Positions 58,585 through 64,000 of a stretch of 64,000 nucleotides of DNA are shown piece after piece; the first letter of the stretch is position 1; every line of letters begins with the position of its first letter. The notes under the pieces were generated by a model. The model was given only the letters and a program-made list of their open reading frames with translations. It was not told the origin of the DNA and did no database searches. The position numbers were made by a program, and so were the translations under genes. Source of the stretch: an uncultured Oscillospiraceae bacterium (lineage in GTDB: Bacteria > Bacillota > Clostridia > Oscillospirales > Acutalibacteraceae); NCBI GenBank assembly GCA_902478605.1, contig CABSLQ010000002.1, positions 11,763 to 75,762 of the forward strand, in the 5' to 3' direction.

Positions 58585-59866
58585 AATACAGCCGCCGGAT
58601 ATTGTACAGCGCGTTGAGAACCAGCCAGTTCTGCGGGAAGGGCCGCATCAGATTCCAGTAGCCCAGGCCGTACAGCCCGCGTTCCTGTGCCAGCTCCAGC
58701 TTGGCGCGTACGCTGCGCGCGTCCTCGAACCACACCTCGTGCTCCTGCCACGTTTCGCTGCGGTAATTGAAATGCGGCGCCTGTGCCGCCTCGTCATACT
58801 GGATCGTCGCCCCGTAGCGCGCCGCGATATCCACCGCCTCCACGTTGCCGATGGAGGGGGCCTTGGTCACCCCTGCCTCAAACGGCAGCGGCCAGTCGTA
58901 GCCGTAGTTGGGCATGCCCATGTAGATTTTTTCCGGCGGAATGGCGGTCACGGCATATTCCAGCACCCGCCGCACCGACCCGATGGGCGCCACCGCCATG
59001 GGCGGCCCCTGGGAATAGCCCCATTCGTAGGTCATAATGAGCACAAAATCGCTGGCCGCGCCGATGCCCGCGTAATCGTGCGCTTCGTACAGCAGTCCGC
59101 GCTGGTCGGCGGAGGTCTTGGGGGCGAGCGCCACCACGACGATGTACCCCTCGGCATGCAACCGCGCCGTTGTCCGGGCGATGAAATCGATGTAATTCTG
59201 GCGGTTTTCCGGTGCGACATATTCAAAGTCGATATCCAGTCCGTCGTACCCTTTGGTCTGCATGACACGCAGCACCGCCTCGATTACGGTGTCCTGCAGG
59301 GCCGCGTCGTTCAGCAGGGTGTTGGCCAGTTCACTGCTGAAAACCCCTCCCGGCGTGAGGGTGGAAAGGTGCATCAGCGGGGAAGCGCCTCCCGCCCGGA
59401 TCAGCCGGATCAGCTCTTCATCGTCTAAATCGATCAGTACCCCCTCGGGCGTAAAACCGTAGGTGAACAGCGTCACATAGGTGACATAGGGCAGCATCTG
59501 CCGCAGCACGTCGCGGTTCACGAAGGGATAGACGTATCCGTTGACCGACAGCGTTCCCTGCTTTTCCTGCGCATAGTCGATGACAATGGTCTGCCCCGGG
59601 AACACCGTCACGTCCCCGCCCAGGCTGTAGTTGTTGCGCAGCAGCTGGTTGACCGTCACGCCGTATGCCTGCGCAATGGAAAGCAGCGTATCCCCCGGCT
59701 GCACCGTATAGGTCTGTCGGGGATAGAGGATCACGAGCGTCTGCCCCGGGACGAGCCGCGCCGGATCGGCCAGATCGTTGTCCAGGGCGATCCGTTCCGC
59801 CGATACACCATATCGCTGCGCGATTTCCTCCAGTGTCTCCCCCGACCGCACGACATGAATCTCCAT
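58583..59866 (-). CDS. LysM-GH18 protein, spore peptidoglycan N-acetylglucosaminidase type (YaaH/SleL-like)
   Basis: From ATG 59866 (site AAAGGGGG) the protein has 427 residues: two LysM repeats (about 2-47 and 51-97) and a GH18 domain with the catalytic DGLDIDFE (D208, D211, D213, E215), MTYEWGYSQGPPMAVAP and YGYDWPL. There is no signal peptide, as in the YaaH and SleL proteins, which are deposited in the spore coat and split cortex muropeptides during germination. This fits a spore former. Confidence 0.88.
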   Translation of the reverse strand: MEIHVVRSGETLEEIAQRYGVSAERIALDNDLADPARLVPGQTLVILYPRQTYTVQPGDTLLSIAQAYGVTVNQLLRNNYSLGGDVTVFPGQTIVIDYAQEKQGTLSVNGYVYPFVNRDVLRQMLPYVTYVTLFTYGFTPEGVLIDLDDEELIRLIRAGGASPLMHLSTLTPGGVFSSELANTLLNDAALQDTVIEAVLRVMQTKGYDGLDIDFEYVAPENRQNYIDFIARTTARLHAEGYIVVVALAPKTSADQRGLLYEAHDYAGIGAASDFVLIMTYEWGYSQGPPMAVAPIGSVRRVLEYAVTAIPPEKIYMGMPNYGYDWPLPFEAGVTKAPSIGNVEAVDIAARYGATIQYDEAAQAPHFNYRSETWQEHEVWFEDARSVRAKLELAQERGLYGLGYWNLMRPFPQNWLVLNALYNIRRLY

Positions 59867-60000
59867 GCCGCATGTCCCCCTTTCGTTAAACGACGGACAG
59901 GGGCGGCAGCGTCTGCCCCCGTGCATCTTACTGCAGTATATGCAGGCGGGCGGCGGGCGGCAGATTGTCCGGCATAAAAGCAAAATATTCCGTGCAAGCC

Positions 60001-60063
60001 TTGAAGAATGGGTGAAAATTTGCTATACTCAGGACGAGCGGAATTGGTTTGATCCCGCTCGTC
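60001..60063 (+). promoter_or_regulatory. fucO promoter with an inverted repeat at the transcript start
   Basis: TTGAAG (60001-60006), 17 bp, TATACT (60024-60029). A perfect 9-bp inverted repeat with a 13-nt spacer (60033-60041 with 60055-60063) lies right at the expected transcript start. It is either an operator or a 5' stem-loop that stabilises the mRNA. The start codon is 45 bp further. Confidence 0.7.
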
Positions 60064-60107
60064 TTAAGACATCGGTTCCTCCCATTTTGAGAAAGAAAGG
60101 TGATTGT

Positions 60108-61253
60108 ATGGCAGATCGTATTGTACTCAACGGCATCTCCTTCCACGGTAAAGGGGCCATCAACGAGATCCCCGGCATTGTGGGACCCAAAGGCTTCCGA
60201 AAAGCCTTCATCGCCTCGGATCCGGATCTGATCAAATTCGGCGTGACCAAAAAAGTCACCGATATTCTGGACGCCAACGGGATGGCCTATGAAATCTACT
60301 CCGATATCAAGCCCAATCCCACCATTGAAAACGTCCAGACAGGCGTAGAGGCCTATAAGGCCAGCGGTGCGGATTATATGATCACGGTGGGCGGCGGCTC
60401 GAGCATGGATACCGGCAAGGCCATCGGCATCATCATCAACAACCCGGAATTCGCCGACGTCCGCTCCCTCGAGGGCGTGGCCCCCACCAAGAACAAGGCG
60501 GTATTCACCATCGCCGTGCCCACCACCGCCGGCACTGCGGCCGAGGTCACCATCAACTACGTCATCACCGACGTGCAGAACAAGCGCAAATTTGTCTGTG
60601 TGGACGTCAATGACATCCCCGATGTCGCCATTGTCGATCCCGACATGATGGCCACCATGCCCAAGGGCCTGACCGCCGCCACCGGCATGGACGCGCTCAC
60701 CCATGCCATCGAGGGCTATACCACCAAGGGCGCCAACACCATCACCGACATGGTCAATCTGGAGGCCATCCGCCTGATTTCCAAGAGTCTGCGCGGCGCG
60801 GTGGCCAACACCCCCGAAGGCCGGGAGGGCATGGCCCTGGGCCAGTATATCACCGGTATGGGCTTCTCCAACTGCGGCCTGGGCATCGTGCATTCGATGG
60901 CCCATGCGCTCGGCGCGGTGTACGACACGCCCCACGGCGTGGCCAACGCCATCCTCCTTCCCACCGTCATGGAATACAACGCCCCCTATACGGGTGAAAA
61001 GCTCAAGGCTGTGGCCGAGGCCATGGGGGTGGATACCGCCGGCATGACCCAGGAGCAGTATCGCCGTGCCGCGATTGACGCCGTGCGGCAGCTGTCCGCC
61101 GACGTGGGCATCCCCGCCGATCTCAAGGACATCGTCAAGGAGGAGGATATCCCCTTCCTGGCCAAGAGTGCCTACGCCGACGCCTGCCGGCCGGGCAATC
61201 CCCGCGACACCAGCGAGGAGGAAATCGCCGCCCTGTACCGCCGTCTGCTGTAA
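60108..61253 (+). CDS. fucO: Iron-containing alcohol dehydrogenase, lactaldehyde reductase type
   Basis: From ATG 60108 (site AAAGGTG) the protein has 381 residues closely following FucO: MADRIVLNGISFHGKGAI, GGGSSMDTGKAIGI, VPTTAGTAAEVT and the metal site in GMDALTHAIEGY and HSMAHALGAVYDTPHG. It reduces lactaldehyde to 1,2-propanediol with NADH. It stands alone, with its own promoter. The fucosidase at 32 kb gives a reason for it. Some relatives act on other short alcohols or ethanol, so the symbol is best match, not proof. Confidence 0.85.
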   Translation: MADRIVLNGISFHGKGAINEIPGIVGPKGFRKAFIASDPDLIKFGVTKKVTDILDANGMAYEIYSDIKPNPTIENVQTGVEAYKASGADYMITVGGGSSMDTGKAIGIIINNPEFADVRSLEGVAPTKNKAVFTIAVPTTAGTAAEVTINYVITDVQNKRKFVCVDVNDIPDVAIVDPDMMATMPKGLTAATGMDALTHAIEGYTTKGANTITDMVNLEAIRLISKSLRGAVANTPEGREGMALGQYITGMGFSNCGLGIVHSMAHALGAVYDTPHGVANAILLPTVMEYNAPYTGEKLKAVAEAMGVDTAGMTQEQYRRAAIDAVRQLSADVGIPADLKDIVKEEDIPFLAKSAYADACRPGNPRDTSEEEIAALYRRLL

Positions 61254-61311
61254 CGGACGGCCCGTCTGCAGCCAGGTACCGCTTTTCAGTTTATAGGAAT
61301 GGAGTATCGGT

Positions 61312-61773
61312 ATGAAAAAATGCGCGGCCGCCGCCTTACTGGCGCTGCTTCTCTGCCTGGCGGGCTGCGGCAAAACGGAAAAGGTTCCCATTGACCAGTA
61401 TACCTGGCGGCTGCGTTCCGTGCAGGGAGAGGATGGCGCCGTCGTCGCCTGTGCCCCGGAGCAAAGCGAACTGTACGACGGCGCGCCGGCTGTGGTCACC
61501 ATGACCTGCGAAGCCGAGGCCGGTGCGCTGACCCTCACCGATGCGGACAGCGGGGCGTGCTATACCGGGACCTATCAGACGGAGCAAGCCGACCCGGAGT
61601 CCACCCTGTATACCATTAAGCTGGACGATACGGCGGGACATGCCGTCAGCGCCATGACAACCTACCAGGACGGAAGCCAGCGTCCTACTCTGATCTTTTC
61701 GCTAGGTGACTATACATTAAATTTTCAGTCTGTCTCCAGCGAGGAGTCATCCACAGAGACACTAGCCGGCTGA
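61312..61773 (+). CDS. Small lipoprotein of unknown function
   Basis: The 153 residues have a lipoprotein signal (MKKCAAAALLALLLCLAGCG, lipidated at the cysteine near residue 19) and a small beta-rich domain that starts YTWRLRSVQGEDG and has GTYQTEQADPESTLYTIKLDD, ending in a serine/glutamate-rich tail. The pattern WxLxSVQ is seen in clostridial lipoproteins of unknown role. It follows fucO after 58 bp and ends before a strong terminator. Confidence 0.75.
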   Translation: MKKCAAAALLALLLCLAGCGKTEKVPIDQYTWRLRSVQGEDGAVVACAPEQSELYDGAPAVVTMTCEAEAGALTLTDADSGACYTGTYQTEQADPESTLYTIKLDDTAGHAVSAMTTYQDGSQRPTLIFSLGDYTLNFQSVSSEESSTETLAG

Positions 61774-61789
61774 TACCGGCCATACAAGG

Positions 61790-61825
61790 GCCGTTTCCGG
61801 AAGTTGTCCGGAAACGGCTCTTTTT
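61790..61825 (+). terminator. Terminator after the lipoprotein gene
   Basis: A 12-bp perfect stem (61790-61801 with 61807-61818), 5-nt loop, then TCTTTTT. Confidence 0.9.
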
Positions 61826-62025
61826 GTTGTCCTGGTCGATTCTCACCCGCGCAGGATGCGGCCCAGCGCGGCGATGGGCTACCGCATTGCGCTCACTGCG
61901 CCAAGCCCAAACGCCCCCAGTATACCCGTGAGATATGAACGGCTCATGAAAAGCCGGCCCAACTTGAAAAAAGGCTGGCGGATCGGCGAAAAAAGGGATA
62001 CAATAAGGAAAAAGGAGGAAGCGGC

Positions 62026-62973
62026 ATGAAACGTATCGCCCTGCTGTATACCGGCGGCACCATCGGCGCCGTGGTAAAGAACGGCTGCGCCGACGCACAA
62101 ACCGGCGCATCGCGTGTGCTTACCGCCCGCTATCGCCGGGATCACCCGGATGCCGCTGTGCTCTTTGAGGAAAGCGAACCGTTGACCACCCTAAGCGAGA
62201 ACATGACCGTGGACAAATGGAACCTTTTGCTCGAGGCACTGCACACCCAGTTGCTCACGGAACCGGACGGCATCGTCGTCACGCACGGCACCGACACGCT
62301 CAGCTTCACCGCCGGCCTGCTGGCGGTTGCGTTTGCGGACGCCGCCGTGCCCATCCTGCTTGTCTCCAGCCACACACCGCCCGCCGATCCGCTGGCGAAC
62401 GGGCACCGGCATTTTGCCGCCGCCGTGGAGGCCGTCCGGCAGGGCCATCCGGCCGGCGTTTACGCGGTGTTGTCCGAGCAGGGGGCGGAAGGCCCCGTAC
62501 GGATTGTGCGGGCGTCCGATGTGACCCAGTGCATGCCGCTTTCCCACCAATTCGGCGTCGTTCCGGGGAAAACATTTCCTCCTTTGAAGGAAACGCCCCC
62601 GCGGCTTTCCCCCTGCGTCCAAATCGTCCGTCCGTATCCAGGCCTCGACTACCGGACGGTGGCTCTGCCGGCCGGTACGCGCGCGGTGCTGCACAGTCTG
62701 TACCACTCCGGCACTGCCTGTATGGAGGGGGAACACACGGGGCTGAACGACCTGACCGCCCGCTGCCGGGAAGCGGGTATTCCCCTCTTCGTATGTCCTG
62801 CGCCCGCCGGGGACGCCGCGTATCAGTATGGCACCAGCCTGCGGCTGTTCGGGGAAGGCGTGTATCCGCTGCGCGGCATGACGCTCGAGAGCGCCTACGG
62901 CTTGCTGCTCATCGGCTGCGCCTGCTGCGGGGATACAGCGGCACTGCTGCAGTTCCTGCAGGGCTATGCCTGA
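62026..62973 (+). CDS. L-asparaginase (type I/II fold)
   Basis: The 315 residues have both catalytic motifs: the N-terminal YTGGTIG (Thr12 as nucleophile) and VVTHGTDTLSFTA (86-98). It hydrolyses asparagine to aspartate and ammonia; there is no signal peptide, so it is cytoplasmic. AAAGGAGG lies before ATG 62026. The YjbR gene follows after 17 bp, so the two are probably cotranscribed. Confidence 0.88.
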   Translation: MKRIALLYTGGTIGAVVKNGCADAQTGASRVLTARYRRDHPDAAVLFEESEPLTTLSENMTVDKWNLLLEALHTQLLTEPDGIVVTHGTDTLSFTAGLLAVAFADAAVPILLVSSHTPPADPLANGHRHFAAAVEAVRQGHPAGVYAVLSEQGAEGPVRIVRASDVTQCMPLSHQFGVVPGKTFPPLKETPPRLSPCVQIVRPYPGLDYRTVALPAGTRAVLHSLYHSGTACMEGEHTGLNDLTARCREAGIPLFVCPAPAGDAAYQYGTSLRLFGEGVYPLRGMTLESAYGLLLIGCACCGDTAALLQFLQGYA

Positions 62974-62990
62974 CAGGAGGGAGACACACC

Positions 62991-63350
62991 ATGAATTCAC
63001 AGGAAGTATTGGACTGGGCCCTGTCCCTCGCCGACGCCGTTATGGATTGTCCCTTTGAAGAGGAAACCATTGTCGTGGTGCGCCGGCGGAGCAGCCGCAA
63101 ATGGTTTGCCCTGCTTATCGAGGTACACGGCAAGCCCTGCGTCAACCTGAAGTGCGAGCCGGCGCGGGCCGATCTGTATCGCCGGGTATACCGCAGCGTA
63201 CAGCCGGGCTGGCATATGAACAAAACCCACTGGAACACCGTGGAGCTGGGCGGAGATGTGCCGGACGAGGAGCTGTGCGACATGATTCGGCACAGCTACG
63301 AGCTGGTGGGGCCGAAGCATTCAGCGACAAAGACCGCACATGACGGATAA
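62991..63350 (+). CDS. MmcQ/YjbR family protein
   Basis: From ATG 62991 (site AGGAGGG) the 119 residues follow the YjbR pattern: VLDWALSLADA, PFEEETIVVVRR, KWFALLIEV, VNLKCEPARADLYR, VQPGWHMNKTHWNTVEL and DMIRHSYELV. The family has a CyaY-like fold and is presumed to bind DNA; function unknown. A strong terminator follows the stop. Confidence 0.85.
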   Translation: MNSQEVLDWALSLADAVMDCPFEEETIVVVRRRSSRKWFALLIEVHGKPCVNLKCEPARADLYRRVYRSVQPGWHMNKTHWNTVELGGDVPDEELCDMIRHSYELVGPKHSATKTAHDG

Positions 63351-63390
63351 GCAAGGCGGGAAAGTTTCGTATTCCCGCCTTGCAGTTTTT
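63351..63390 (+). terminator. Terminator after the YjbR gene
   Basis: A 12-bp perfect stem (63351-63362 with 63372-63383), 9-nt loop, then AGTTTTT. Confidence 0.9.
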
Positions 63391-63804
63391 AATACATTAT
63401 TGCCCCAAAGCGGTGGAACCTCCGCTATCCAAAGGCGTTGTGAGCCCGGCAGGAACCTTCAAGCAGGAAGAGGCCGGCAGTAAAAGACTTTACGAAATGG
63501 CCCTTCCTTTGTTATTCTTACAAAATTTATGATGGTATATATTGCTAAACAGATCGAATCATGATAGAATAATAAAGAATAAGAGCAGGCAAAAACGGGA
63601 GTTTGGCAGACATCACGTACCTTCCTGCTCCTGAGGGTGATGCTTCGCTGTCGATCGTCAAAATGGAAGAGTTAGGCGCTGCCTGTCAAATCGTCACCAT
63701 TGCCTTTGGTATGACGGACAGGGCAGCCCAGCCCCCCCGGACGAATCGCTTGCGTAATGAATGCAGGCGATTATCAATACATAAAATGAAGGAGGAAACA
63801 AAAC
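63391..63804 (+). promoter_or_regulatory. tasA promoter and structured leader
   Basis: TTGCTA (63542-63547), 17 bp, TAGAAT (63565-63570). The leader of about 225 nt holds at least three imperfect hairpins: GAGCAGG with CCTGCTC, GCTGCC-TGTC with GACA-GGGCAGC, and AATCGC-TTGC with GCAG-GCGATT. A short TTG-initiated frame in it (from 63603) has no proper ribosome site. 63391-63540 shows nothing recognisable. Confidence 0.5.
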
Positions 63805-64000
63805 ATGACAGGCACAAAGAAATCCCTGCTGGCAAGCGGCGCGGCGTTGCTGGCGAGTGTGGCCCTGCTGGCGGGCACCACCTTTGCGTGGTTCACCGAC
63901 AGTGTGACCAACACCGGCAACACGATCCAGGCGGGCACTCTCGACATTGCGCTGAACGGCGGCGACGAAACGACGCTGTTCAGCAGCGGGGAAGGAACCG
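63805..64000 (+). CDS. TasA/camelysin family surface-fibre protein (partial, N-terminal 65 residues)
   Basis: ATG 63805 has AAGGAGG upstream. The visible part has a signal peptide (basic start, hydrophobic about 12-25), then the family motif TFAWFTDSVTNTGNTIQAGTLDIAL (written here only to mark position, residues about 26-50). TasA-like proteins are cut by a SipW-type signal peptidase and form surface fibres or act as metalloproteases. The gene runs off the right edge, and neither sipW nor a partner is in the window. Confidence 0.85.
   Translation, partial: MTGTKKSLLASGAALLASVALLAGTTFAWFTDSVTNTGNTIQAGTLDIALNGGDETTLFSSGEGT

Noticed and set aside
61880..61950. 22-residue frame MSRSYLTGILGAFGLGAVSA on the minus strand
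   Set aside because: Very short, followed by a stop, no convincing ribosome site or neighbour; possibly a remnant but not supportable.
63603..63780. TTG-initiated frame (LADITYLPAPEG...) before tasA
   Set aside because: The GGGAG is one base from the TTG, the frame runs on into tasA out of frame, and the segment folds into the hairpins of the leader. A decayed fragment cannot be excluded.
1..64000. CRISPR arrays, insertion sequences, prophage, rRNA and tRNA genes
   Set aside because: No regularly spaced repeats, transposase, integrase, phage structural genes, or rRNA/tRNA signatures were seen on either strand.

Overview
The window looks like chromosome of a spore-forming, anaerobic Firmicute of the Clostridia (Oscillospiraceae/Ruminococcaceae-like gut lineage). 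This is inferred from the start of spoIIGA at the left edge with Spo0A boxes, a LysM-GH18 spore-lysis type enzyme, a TasA/camelysin gene at the right edge, a SAM-I riboswitch, an FMN riboswitch upstream of ribU, a glgBCDA operon with the GlgC/GlgD pair, TTGACA/TATAAT promoters and GGAGG ribosome sites. Most of the window is G+C-rich by eye; 10.2-15.7 kb is clearly more A/T-rich. No rRNA, tRNA, CRISPR array, insertion sequence or phage gene was recognised.

Layout. 0-10 kb: spoIIGA (partial, -) diverges from a nucleoid-protein gene (+). Then come minus-strand genes: a small membrane protein, an SGNH hydrolase, and metK-fbp-(EF-G/TetM-like GTPase) behind a SAM riboswitch, and then ribU behind an FMN riboswitch. 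A lone eutS-eutP pair follows. 10.2-15.7 kb: an A/T-rich cassette of seven plus-strand genes (GtrA flippase, sugar aminotransferase, GNAT, FdtA-like cupin isomerase, GtrB-like glycosyltransferase and two membrane proteins) that looks like a self-contained unit for making, flipping and transferring an N-acylated 3-amino-3,6-dideoxy sugar. 15.7-22.6 kb: folE and the glycogen operon glgB-glgC-glgD-glgA. 22.6-29.3 kb: an EndoQ-UvrD fusion helicase with its MATE transporter neighbour, then a secreted protease and a lipoprotein. 29.4-38.7 kb: a host-glycan module (AraC regulator, GH109-like oxidoreductase, GH95 fucosidase, GH36 alpha-galactosidase and a NeuD-NahK fusion); FucO at 60 kb could handle lactaldehyde from fucose. 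The glycosidases have no signal peptides, so oligosaccharides are presumably imported by transporters encoded elsewhere.

38.8-64 kb is mostly housekeeping: DUF1848; ftsE-ftsX-M23 hydrolase-S41 (the S41 protein has lost its catalytic serine); a PucR/CdaR regulator; a malate dehydrogenase plus malic enzyme pair (malate shunt); DUF1015; the operon DUF951-prfA-tsaC-coaE-slt-pepM18; a 42-residue Cys-rich membrane peptide; an Imm5-like protein; topB; a LysM-GH18 protein; fucO; a lipoprotein; asparaginase; a YjbR protein; and the start of tasA.

The observations most worth a second look are: the same Spo0A-box/21-bp/-10 geometry in front of both spoIIGA and the glycogen operon; the amino-sugar Gtr cassette; the NeuD-NahK fusion; the EndoQ-UvrD fusion with a terminal beta-clamp peptide; the S41 pseudoprotease; the TetM-like factor without the tetracycline-displacing loop; and several structured, promoter-preceded leader RNAs without a recognised family (upstream of the MATE gene, ftsE, pucR, DUF1015 and tasA).
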